In this document: piece by piece, positions 51,716-58,999 of the stretch
Numbering within the stretch: position 1 is the first letter of the stretch
How the letters are laid out: each line of letters starts with the position of its first letter
Assembly: GCA_036406675.1 (NCBI GenBank)
Contig: DASXAO010000047.1
Span: 12,068 to 76,067 of the forward strand
From: SCGC-AG-212-J23 sp036406675
GTDB taxonomy: Bacteria; Pseudomonadota; Gammaproteobacteria; Burkholderiales; SG8-39
Reading direction: 5' to 3'
Length of the DNA stretch: 64,000 nt
Program-made: the position numbers and the translations under genes
Notes under the pieces: model-generated
What the model saw: the letters and a program-made list of their open reading frames with translations, nothing else
The model's database searches: none
What the model was told of the DNA's origin: nothing

Positions 51716-52941
51716 GTCGACAGCTCTCTCTCCAGGGCCTTCGGATTGTCCCGCCAGCGCTCGAGCCACTCCTGCGCCACGTCGCCGGGGTAGAGGTCCT
51801 CGACGCCTTCGCGCAGCGCCCGTACGATCGCGGCGGCGAGCGCCGCGGGAGCGAGCTTGGGCGGAGGAAGGAGCTGGCTCCACTCGTCGTCGATCGGCCC
51901 GGGAAACACGTTGACCACTCGCACGCCGGCTGGACGCATCTCGGCGCGCAGGCATTGCGCGAGCGACTGCGCAGCGGCCTTCGACGCAGAGAAGGTGCCG
52001 TGCGGCGGAAAATTGGCGAGCGCATAGATCGACAGCAGGTTGACCCAGGCCACCGCGCTCGCCTGGCCGTCGGCGCCGCGCGCGCGCATCGCCGGCCCGA
52101 ATTCCTGGGCGAGGCGCAGCAACCCGAAGTAGTTGACGTCCATCTCGGCGCGCGCGGTCTCCACGCCCTGGCGGCCCGCGATGCCGTGCGTGCGGTGGAG
52201 CTCGGCGTTGCTAACCAGGATGTCGACCTTGGCGCCGATCTCGGCCGCAAGCTCGCGCACGTTCTTCGAATCGGTGACATCCAGCGGCACCAGGGTGACC
52301 TGCGGAAGCTTCTGCAGCTCGTCGAATCCCGGGAAGCGCTTCCACGGCTCCGCGTATCCGACCCAGATGAGCTCGGCGCCCGCCGCGGCGAGCGCCTTGA
52401 CGAGCGCCTGGCCGAGGCCGCTCTTGCCGTCGGTGACGAGCACCTTGCGATGCTTCGGGTCGCAGGCGAATTCGCGCAATTGGCGGTCTTCGGCCATGTT
52501 CACGTTCTCCTTGTCGGGTAAGCCCACGAGCACCGCCTGCCCGGCGCGGTCGAGGCGCGCCGTGACCCGCAGCCTCGCGGGGGCGTCCTGAACGTCGGCG
52601 TGAAGATGAGCGACCACGGTCGGGCCGCAGGTCAGCTTCGCGAGTCCGAGGCGCCACGGCAGGCGTTCGCGGAAGAAAAGATCGTTGCTGTGGTGCAGGA
52701 CGGTGCTTGCGAGCAGCTCGGCCTCACCGGATTGAGGTTTCCAGAATATTCCTGTCGAGAGGCAATTTTGGCAGGCCTCGCGCGGCGGGTACTGGACCGT
52801 CCCGCAATCGCGGCACTGCTGCAATTCGAACCTTCCCAGCGCCGCCGCTGCAGTGAGGCCGAGCGCCACGCGGCTGCGCGCCGCCGGCGGCAGCGTAGGC
52901 AGCCGGGTCCTGAGGATGGGATTTTTCCTCTTAAGGATCAT
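51712..52941 (-). CDS. fusion of DUF35 OB-fold/zinc-ribbon and SDR domains; SDR tyrosine missing
   Basis: 409 residues in a single frame. Residues 1-145 are a DUF35-type zinc ribbon (C43, C46, C57, C60) and OB fold, the partner of thiolase-like enzymes. Residues about 150-405 form a short-chain dehydrogenase fold, but its motifs are altered: TDGKSGLG in place of TGxxxGxG, SNAE for NNAG, S304 present, and the YxxxK motif reads F317-S-A-S-K321. The phenylalanine codon TTC is unambiguous. The SDR part may be a dead or altered dehydrogenase, perhaps a CoA or NAD binding module. Upstream thiolase overlaps by 4 bp. Confidence 0.85.
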   Translation of the reverse strand: MILKRKNPILRTRLPTLPPAARSRVALGLTAAAALGRFELQQCRDCGTVQYPPREACQNCLSTGIFWKPQSGEAELLASTVLHHSNDLFFRERLPWRLGLAKLTCGPTVVAHLHADVQDAPARLRVTARLDRAGQAVLVGLPDKENVNMAEDRQLREFACDPKHRKVLVTDGKSGLGQALVKALAAAGAELIWVGYAEPWKRFPGFDELQKLPQVTLVPLDVTDSKNVRELAAEIGAKVDILVSNAELHRTHGIAGRQGVETARAEMDVNYFGLLRLAQEFGPAMRARGADGQASAVAWVNLLSIYALANFPPHGTFSASKAAAQSLAQCLRAEMRPAGVRVVNVFPGPIDDEWSQLLPPPKLAPAALAAAIVRALREGVEDLYPGDVAQEWLERWRDNPKALERELST

Positions 52942-54095
52942 GAGGCGAGGATTGCAGCGCCGCTGCCGAGGCCGCGGTCGTAGTTGATCATGCCGAATCC
53001 GCTCACCAATCCGATCTTCGCATCGCGCACCTGCCGCCCGGGCGCGTCGCCGGTGAGCTGCCGGATCGCTTCCACCATGCCGAGAAACCCGCCCGCCGCG
53101 CCCGCCTGCCCCGCGGAAAGCTGGCCGCCGCTCGTGTTGAGCGGGAAGTCGCCGTCCCAGGTGAAGCGGTGCTGGCGCAAGAAGGCTGGTCCCTCGCCCT
53201 TGCCGCAGAAGCCGAGGTCCTCGAGCTGCATCAGCGTGATGACCGGGTAGTCGTCGTAGGCCTGCACGAAATCGATGTCGCGCGGCGAGCAGCCCGCCTG
53301 GGCGTAGAGCCCGTCGCGATCGAGCGCCCAGCCGGCGCGTAGCTGGACTGGATCGGCGCTGAAGGCGTTGTGCCGCTCGATCGTGCCCAGCAGGCGGGCA
53401 TGAGGAAGACCGAGACTTTTCGCTTTTTTTTCCGATAAGACCAGAAATCCTTCGGCGCCCGCACACGGCATGACGCAGTCGAAAAGATGCAGCGGCTCGG
53501 CGATCGGGCGTGCGCGGAGATACTCCTCCAAGGTCAATTCCTTCTTGAACAAAGCGTGCGCGTAACGCAGCGCGTTGGCACGCTGTGCCACGCAAAGCTT
53601 GCCGAAGTCCTCGCGCCTAACGCCGTAGCGTTGCATGTAGTGCGCAGTCAGGAAAGCGAAGCTCGCGTTCGGGCCGCCGGCGCCGTAGGGATAGACCGCG
53701 TCGCGCGCGAACTGGCTGAAATTCGCCAGCGTCAGGCGGAAGGAATCCACGTGGTTGGTGTCGCCGGCGAGGCAGGCGACGACCTCGGCGTCTCCGGCCT
53801 GCACCGCTCGCGCGGCGCGCCTCACGGCGACGACGCCGCTTGCGCCGCCGAGCGGCACGTGGTCGAGCCAGCGCGGCGAGAGGCCGATGTGCTGGGTGAA
53901 GCCGATGGCCGTGTCGGGCGCGAGCGTGAAGCTCGACACCGTCAGGCCATCAATCTCCTCTTTTTTCAGCTTCGACTTCTCCAGAAGGGAGGAAAAGGCT
54001 CTTGCCAGCCACCAGTGCGCCGAGCGGATGGAGTAGCGCACGTACGGCACGGTGACCGGCGCCGCGAGGACCACGCCGTGGTAAGGCTGCCTCAT
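52938..54095 (-). CDS. thiolase-fold protein (SCP2/Ltp2-like), probable aldolase
   Basis: 385 residues. Thiolase fold without the thiolase nucleophile: where the cysteine normally stands the sequence reads PLGGASG (about 81-87), and the C-terminal GH motif is GQ in NTSGGQLSAGQAGAAGG. Steroid side-chain aldolases such as Ltp2 lack the cysteine in the same way and use tyrosines with a DUF35 partner. The DUF35 domain encoded by the next gene and the tyrosines in QAYDDYPV fit this. It probably cleaves a beta-hydroxyacyl-CoA. Overlaps both neighbours by 4 bp. Confidence 0.83.
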   Translation of the reverse strand: MRQPYHGVVLAAPVTVPYVRYSIRSAHWWLARAFSSLLEKSKLKKEEIDGLTVSSFTLAPDTAIGFTQHIGLSPRWLDHVPLGGASGVVAVRRAARAVQAGDAEVVACLAGDTNHVDSFRLTLANFSQFARDAVYPYGAGGPNASFAFLTAHYMQRYGVRREDFGKLCVAQRANALRYAHALFKKELTLEEYLRARPIAEPLHLFDCVMPCAGAEGFLVLSEKKAKSLGLPHARLLGTIERHNAFSADPVQLRAGWALDRDGLYAQAGCSPRDIDFVQAYDDYPVITLMQLEDLGFCGKGEGPAFLRQHRFTWDGDFPLNTSGGQLSAGQAGAAGGFLGMVEAIRQLTGDAPGRQVRDAKIGLVSGFGMINYDRGLGSGAAILAS

Positions 54096-55555
54096 TGCGG
54101 CCGGCGCTTCCTGTTGCGCAGGTCGAAGCGCTTGTCCGGATCGAAGGCGAAATCGGCCAGCTTCGCCTTCTGCACCTTGTTGGTCGAGGTGGTCGGCACG
54201 GCGTCGATGAAGGCGACGTAGCCAGGCGCCTTGAAGTAGGCGAGCCGCGCGAGGCAATGGTCTTGAATCGACCGTGCAAGCTCCAGATCCGCGGTTTCTT
54301 TGTTTTGCAAAACAATACAGGCAAAGACTTCTTCGTCGCGGACTGGGTCGGGTGCGGCGATGACCGCCACCTGGGCGACCGCGGCATGCTCGGCGAGCAC
54401 GGCTTCCACCTCGAGTGCGGCGATGTTTTCCCCGGCGCGGCGGATGATGTTCTTGATCCGGTCAACGAAATGCAGCTGGCCGTCCTCGCCGCGGCGGACC
54501 GCGTCGCCGGTGTGGAACCAGCCGCCGCGCCAGGCCGCTTCGGTGGCCGCCTCGTCCTTCAGGTAGCCGGAAAAGAAACCTCGGCGCGGATCGGCACCGG
54601 CCTGCCGGACCAGCAATTCGCCTTCCTTGGTGATCTGGGTTTCGACTTCTTTGGGGGGAAAGCCGAAGCACCGCGTGCCGACGTGGCGCGGCTCGCGGCT
54701 CGCGGAGATCATCGCGCCGCCGCCGGTCTCGGTCATGGCCCAGGACTCGGCCAGCGGGAAGCCGAAGCGCGCCTCGAAGGCGGCGTGGTCGCGCGGGTTC
54801 GCATTGGCGCCGAAGCCGAAACGCACGCGGTGCGAGCGATCGAGGTCGGAGGGTTCCTGGGAGAGAAGCATCGCCGGCATGACGCCGAGATAGTGCACGA
54901 TCGTCGCGCGCGAGGCGGCGACGTCCCGCCACCAGGTCTTGGGATGAAAGCGGTCGAGCTGCACCACGCAGCCCGCCGCCAGGATCATGGCCGTGGTCGA
55001 CACCGCGAGCGCGTTCATGTGGAAAAGCGGCAGCGGTGTGATGAGCCGCTCCTCGCCTTCGCGCACGGAGCACAAGCCGCCCAATTCCAGATAGCGCCTG
55101 CCGACGTTGAGGAAGTAGAAGTCGTCGAGCAGGCAGCCCTTCGGCTGGCCGGTGGTGCCGGAGGTATAAAGCAGCGCGCACTCGGAGGCGTCCGCGCGGG
55201 GCCCGGGGGAAGGGGGGCTCTCCAGCGTATCGCGCGTGATGACGGCGCCGGCTTCGCTGTGCGCAAGCACGTATTCGAGCTCGGCGGCGCGATAGTCCGG
55301 ATTGACGGGCACCACTGCCGCGCCGAGCGAATTGAGCGCGAGGAAGTGCAGCAGGAATTCCGGGCAGTTCGGCAGCCGCAGCGCCACTCGGTGGCCGGCG
55401 CCATATCCCGCCTCGCGGTACCGCCGGGAAATGGAATCGACCCGGCTCAAGGCATCGCCGTAGCGGTACTCGATGCCTTCGGACAAAACTTGAAGGAAGG
55501 GCTTCGCGCCGTGCGCGCGGGCGGTGCGCTCGAAGGCGGAGAAGACCGTCGTCAC
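54092..55555 (-). CDS. AMP-forming acyl-CoA ligase
   Basis: 487 residues, GTG start. Adenylation P-loop YTSGTTGQPKG, then AESWAMTETGGG, and GGWFHTGDAVRRGEDGQLHFVDRIKNIIRRAGENI. The C-terminal catalytic lysine is in TSTNKVQKA. The sequence resembles crotonobetaine/carnitine- or short-aromatic-acid CoA ligases. First gene of the long leftward operon; it makes the CoA ester that the thiolase-like pair would cleave. Only 51 bp separate it from the divergent TRAP operon. Confidence 0.9.
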   Translation of the reverse strand: MTTVFSAFERTARAHGAKPFLQVLSEGIEYRYGDALSRVDSISRRYREAGYGAGHRVALRLPNCPEFLLHFLALNSLGAAVVPVNPDYRAAELEYVLAHSEAGAVITRDTLESPPSPGPRADASECALLYTSGTTGQPKGCLLDDFYFLNVGRRYLELGGLCSVREGEERLITPLPLFHMNALAVSTTAMILAAGCVVQLDRFHPKTWWRDVAASRATIVHYLGVMPAMLLSQEPSDLDRSHRVRFGFGANANPRDHAAFEARFGFPLAESWAMTETGGGAMISASREPRHVGTRCFGFPPKEVETQITKEGELLVRQAGADPRRGFFSGYLKDEAATEAAWRGGWFHTGDAVRRGEDGQLHFVDRIKNIIRRAGENIAALEVEAVLAEHAAVAQVAVIAAPDPVRDEEVFACIVLQNKETADLELARSIQDHCLARLAYFKAPGYVAFIDAVPTTSTNKVQKAKLADFAFDPDKRFDLRNRKRRPQ

Positions 55556-55606
55556 TCGCTGGATGGTAAGATGCCCCGCGCCGTCTGGACAACCGGAGGA
55601 GGGTCC
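55556..55606. promoter_or_regulatory. 51-bp divergent promoter region of the catabolic island
   Basis: The whole space between the leftward CoA-ligase start and the rightward TRAP-receptor start. It includes the strong GGAGGAGG ribosome-binding site of dctP (55595-55602). Two complete divergent promoters hardly fit, so one of them must lie inside a coding region. Confidence 0.5.
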
Positions 55607-56602
55607 TTGAACGCACGTTGTTTTGCCGCCGCGCTGGCGCTTGCCTGCATAGGCCCGGCAGCGACTGCCGCGGACACCATCAGCGCCACGCACGTATTCC
55701 CAGCCTCCCTGGTGTACTCGCGCAGCTTCCTCGAGTTCGTGAAGAAGGCGAACGAAGCGGGCAAGGGCGTGTTCTCGATCCAGGTGCGCGGCGGGCCCGA
55801 GGCCATCGGCATGATGGAGCAGCCCGGTGCGGTGCGCAGCGGCGTGGTCGACATGGTCTACAGTCCGTGCGCGTTCTACGCCGCGGCGGTGCCCGAGTGC
55901 GACGCGGTCAGCGCGAGCACCGTCGACGGGCCGACGGCGCGCAAGAACGGCGGCATCGACCTGCTGAACCAGATCCACCAGAAGCGCGCAGGGGTGGTGC
56001 TGCTCGGCTGGGTCGACAGCGGAATCCGCTTCAACCTGTGGTCGACCAAGGAGCCGAAGCTCGACTCGAGCGGGCACATCGACATCAAGGGCTTCAAGGT
56101 GCGCGGCAACCCGATCTACAACGCGTTCCTCACCAATTACCTCGGCGCGCAGGTGATCAACCTGCCCTCGACCGAGCTCTACACCGCGCTCGAGCGCGGC
56201 ACGGTCGACCTCACGGCGTGGACCCAGATCGGCCTGATGGACCTGAACTGGGACCGCTACATCAAGTACCGCATCCTGCCGGACTTCTTCGAAACCGACC
56301 TCATGATCCTCGCCAACCAGAAGAAGTGGCAGTCGCTCGCGCCGAAGACCCGCGAGATCCTGCAGCGCGTCGCGATCGAGCACGAGGTCTCCAGCCTGAA
56401 AGACCTGCAGGCGCTGTGGAAGAAGGAGGAGGCCGAGCTCGCCAAGCGCGGCATCAAGACAGTCGCACAGTCGGGCGATGCTTCGAAGCGATTCATCGCC
56501 GGGGCGCGCGCCGCCAGCCTGCAGCGCATGAAGGAGCGCATGGAGAAGGCCGGCGGCATGGAGAACTACGACAAGGTCGTGCAGCTCTTCACACCGCAAT
56601 AA
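55607..56602 (+). CDS. TRAP transporter periplasmic receptor (DctP family)
   Basis: 331 residues, TTG start five bases after GGAGGAGG. Signal peptide cleaved after ATAA. DctP features: ATHVFPASLVYSRSFLEFV, GVVDMVYSPCAFY, and the ligand arginine region FKVRGNPIYNAFL. TRAP receptors bind carboxylates or other acids. The stop codon lies within the start of a 27-bp inverted repeat. Starts the rightward arm of the catabolic island. Confidence 0.88.
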   Translation: MNARCFAAALALACIGPAATAADTISATHVFPASLVYSRSFLEFVKKANEAGKGVFSIQVRGGPEAIGMMEQPGAVRSGVVDMVYSPCAFYAAAVPECDAVSASTVDGPTARKNGGIDLLNQIHQKRAGVVLLGWVDSGIRFNLWSTKEPKLDSSGHIDIKGFKVRGNPIYNAFLTNYLGAQVINLPSTELYTALERGTVDLTAWTQIGLMDLNWDRYIKYRILPDFFETDLMILANQKKWQSLAPKTREILQRVAIEHEVSSLKDLQALWKKEEAELAKRGIKTVAQSGDASKRFIAGARAASLQRMKERMEKAGGMENYDKVVQLFTPQ

Positions 56603-56672
56603 TCGGGGTCAGAGCCCGATTTCGAAAATCTCCACTCACGCTGCGCGAAATCGGGCTCTGACCCCGATTATT
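56598..56672. repeat. nested palindromic repeat with 27-bp perfect arms
   Basis: Arms at 56598-56624 and 56646-56672 are perfectly complementary around a 21-base loop; each arm is itself a near palindrome (GGGGTCAGAGCCC core). It begins inside the last codons of the receptor gene and ends 27 bases before the DctQ start. A strong intercistronic hairpin inside a transporter operon. Confidence 0.9.
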
Positions 56673-56699
56673 CGTCTCCACGACGGGCTCGTCTACGGC

Positions 56700-57164
56700 A
56701 TGGCGTATGTCGCCGCCTTTCTGATGGCGGCGATGATGGCGGTGATCACGCTCGACGTGATCCTGCGCAACCTCGGCTACCAGAGCTCGGCGCATTTCTT
56801 CACCTTCACCGAGTACGCGCTGCTGATCGTGCCCTGCCTCGGCGCGCCCTGGCTGGCGCGCGAGAAGGGCCACATCTACGTCGAGATCCTGCTGCTCTCG
56901 CTGCGGCCGCGGCTGCGGGCGGCGATGACCGTACTGATCGGCCTGCTGTGCATCACTGTCTGCCTGGCGATCGCCTGGTACGGTTTCGACGTGGCGCTGC
57001 GCGACTACCTGCAGAACGAGAAAGACGTGCGTTCGATGGATTTTCCGCGCTGGATGGTGGTCGGATTCATCCCGCTGTCCTTCTTCATGATGGCGATCGA
57101 GTTCGCGCGTTTCCTGTGGAAGCGCGAGAACTTCCTGGCGCCGCTGTCCGACATCACGACCTAG
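56700..57164 (+). CDS. TRAP transporter small membrane subunit (DctQ family)
   Basis: 154 residues, four helices (AFLMAAMMAVITLDVILRN; FTFTEYALLIVPCLGAPWLARE). The ATG at 56700 has no Shine-Dalgarno sequence, and the protein seems to lack about ten N-terminal residues of a normal DctQ. The in-frame codons upstream (RLHDGLVYG) look like family sequence but contain no standard start codon before the repeat. The repeat may have replaced the original start, or ATT may be used. Confidence 0.82.
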   Translation: MAYVAAFLMAAMMAVITLDVILRNLGYQSSAHFFTFTEYALLIVPCLGAPWLAREKGHIYVEILLLSLRPRLRAAMTVLIGLLCITVCLAIAWYGFDVALRDYLQNEKDVRSMDFPRWMVVGFIPLSFFMMAIEFARFLWKRENFLAPLSDITT

Positions 57165-58478
57165 ATGGCCTGGTACTGGGCGGCCACGCTCCTGTTCGGC
57201 ACGGCCCTGGGGCTGATGATGCTCGGCGTGCCGGTGGCGCTCGGCTTCCTCGCCACCAACCTGCTCGCGGCGATGATCTTCATGGGGGGCGGCGTCGGCA
57301 TCCAGCAGGTGATCAACAACGGCTTCGGCGCGCTCACCAGCTTCCCGCTGGTGCCGATCCCGATGTTCCTGCTGATGGGCGAGCTCTTCTATCACACCGG
57401 CCTCGCCGGCCGCTGCTTCAACGCCGCCGACAAGCTGCTCGGCAACATCCGCGGCCGCCTCGCCTACGTGACCCTGATCGGCGGCACCGCCTACGCGGGA
57501 CCGGCCGGGTCGTCGATGGGCGCGTGCGCGCTGCTGGGCCGCCTGATGGCGCCCGAAATGATGCGGCGCGGCTACAGCAAATACCTTTCGATCGGGCCGA
57601 TCATGGGGATCGGCGGCCTGGCGGTGATCATTCCGCCCTCGGCGCTCACCGTGCTGCTGGCGACGCTCGGCCAGACCGACGTCGGAGCTTTGCTCATCGC
57701 CGGCGTGATTCCCGGCTTCGTCCTTGCGGCAATGTACGGCGTCCTGATCTGGGGCTGGACGGTGGTCGACCCGTCGGCGGCGCCGCCCTACGAGGTCCAG
57801 TCGATCGCGATGCGCGAGAAGCTGCGCATCTTCTTTGTCGACGTGATCCCGATGGTGGCGATCATCGTCTTCTCGGTGCTGATCATGCTGGTAGGCTGGT
57901 GCACGCCCACGGAGGCGGCAGCGCTCGGCGCGGTGTCGGTGATCGTGCTCGCGGCGTGCTACGGCGAGATGACCTGGCAGGCGTTCAGGAAATCGCTCGA
58001 CGGCGCGCTGCGCGTGACCGTGATGGCCTTCCTGGTGATCTTCGGCTCGGCCACGTTCGGCCAGGTGCTCGCCTTCTCGGGCGCCTCGAGCGGCCTCTTG
58101 AACTGGGCGATCGGCTTCCAGGTGACGCCGATCGAGATGCTCTACATCATGATCGGCGTCATCATCTTCCTCGGCAGCTTCATGGACCCGCTGTCCAAGA
58201 TGCTGCTCACCGCGCCGATCTTCTTCCCGCTCGCCAAGTCGCTCGGCTTCGACCTGACCTGGTTCGGGCTGATCATGCTGCTCTCGCTCGAAATGGGCTA
58301 CACCATGCCGCCTTTCGGGCTGCTGCTCTTCGTCATGAAGGGCGTCTCGCCGCCCGGCACGCGTATGCGCGACATCTACCTCGCCGGGATGCCGTTCATC
58401 GCCTGCGTGGTGCTGCTGATCCTGCTCGTCATCTACATTCCGCCGCTGGCGACCTGGCTTCCCGCCGTCAGCCACTAG
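57165..58478 (+). CDS. TRAP transporter large membrane subunit (DctM family)
   Basis: 437 residues, about twelve helices. GVPVALGFLATNLLAAMIFMGGG, GPAGSSMGACALLGRLMAPEMMRRGYSK and LGMFMD-like LGSFMDPLSKMLLTAP are DctM segments. Sodium-driven uptake of an organic acid with the two preceding products. Starts directly at the DctQ stop. Confidence 0.92.
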   Translation: MAWYWAATLLFGTALGLMMLGVPVALGFLATNLLAAMIFMGGGVGIQQVINNGFGALTSFPLVPIPMFLLMGELFYHTGLAGRCFNAADKLLGNIRGRLAYVTLIGGTAYAGPAGSSMGACALLGRLMAPEMMRRGYSKYLSIGPIMGIGGLAVIIPPSALTVLLATLGQTDVGALLIAGVIPGFVLAAMYGVLIWGWTVVDPSAAPPYEVQSIAMREKLRIFFVDVIPMVAIIVFSVLIMLVGWCTPTEAAALGAVSVIVLAACYGEMTWQAFRKSLDGALRVTVMAFLVIFGSATFGQVLAFSGASSGLLNWAIGFQVTPIEMLYIMIGVIIFLGSFMDPLSKMLLTAPIFFPLAKSLGFDLTWFGLIMLLSLEMGYTMPPFGLLLFVMKGVSPPGTRMRDIYLAGMPFIACVVLLILLVIYIPPLATWLPAVSH

Positions 58479-58524
58479 GTAAGACATTGGCGTAAGATTC
58501 CCGCACCCCCTAGGAGAACTCGAC

Positions 58525-58989
58525 ATGGCCACGTTCCGGATGACCGTCGACGGCAAGCGAGTTTCGGTGAACGCCGAGCCCGAGATGCCGCTGCTGTACG
58601 CGCTGCGCAACGATCTCGGCCTCAACAATCCGCACTTCGGCTGCGGGCTCGCGCAGTGCGGCGCCTGCACCGTGCACCTGGACGGCGAGCCGGTCCGCTC
58701 GTGCGTGCTGCCGGTGTCGGCGGCGAGCGGCAAGCGCGTCACCACCCTCAAGGGCCTCGGCACGCCGAAGAAGCCGCATCCGCTGCAGGCCGCCTATGTC
58801 GAAGAGCAGGTGCCGCAGTGCGGCTACTGCATCAACGGCTGGATCATGACCGCCGCCGCGGTGCTGAAGAAGAACCCGAAAGCGAGCGACGCCGAGCTGC
58901 GCGATGCGCTGGCCGGCCTCAAGTGCCGCTGCGGGACCCACGTTTCGATCCTGCGCGCGATCAAGCGCGCGCAACAGAGCATGGCGTGA
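58525..58989 (+). CDS. molybdenum hydroxylase [2Fe-2S] small subunit (IorA/CoxS-like)
   Basis: 154 residues behind AGGAG. Two clusters: plant-type [2Fe-2S] with C40, C45, C48, C60, and the helical [2Fe-2S] domain with C99, C102, C134, C136. Transfers electrons from the molybdopterin subunit. No FAD (CoxM-like) subunit gene is present, so the enzyme is the two-subunit type such as isoquinoline 1-oxidoreductase, which passes electrons to membrane acceptors. Confidence 0.93.
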   Translation: MATFRMTVDGKRVSVNAEPEMPLLYALRNDLGLNNPHFGCGLAQCGACTVHLDGEPVRSCVLPVSAASGKRVTTLKGLGTPKKPHPLQAAYVEEQVPQCGYCINGWIMTAAAVLKKNPKASDAELRDALAGLKCRCGTHVSILRAIKRAQQSMA

Positions 58990-58999
58990 GGAGGAAATC

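Noticed and set aside
52085..52657. Frameshift or assembly error joining separate DUF35 and SDR genes
   Set aside because: The frame is open through both domains without a premature stop or change of codon use, and neighbouring overlaps are regular, so a true fusion is more likely.
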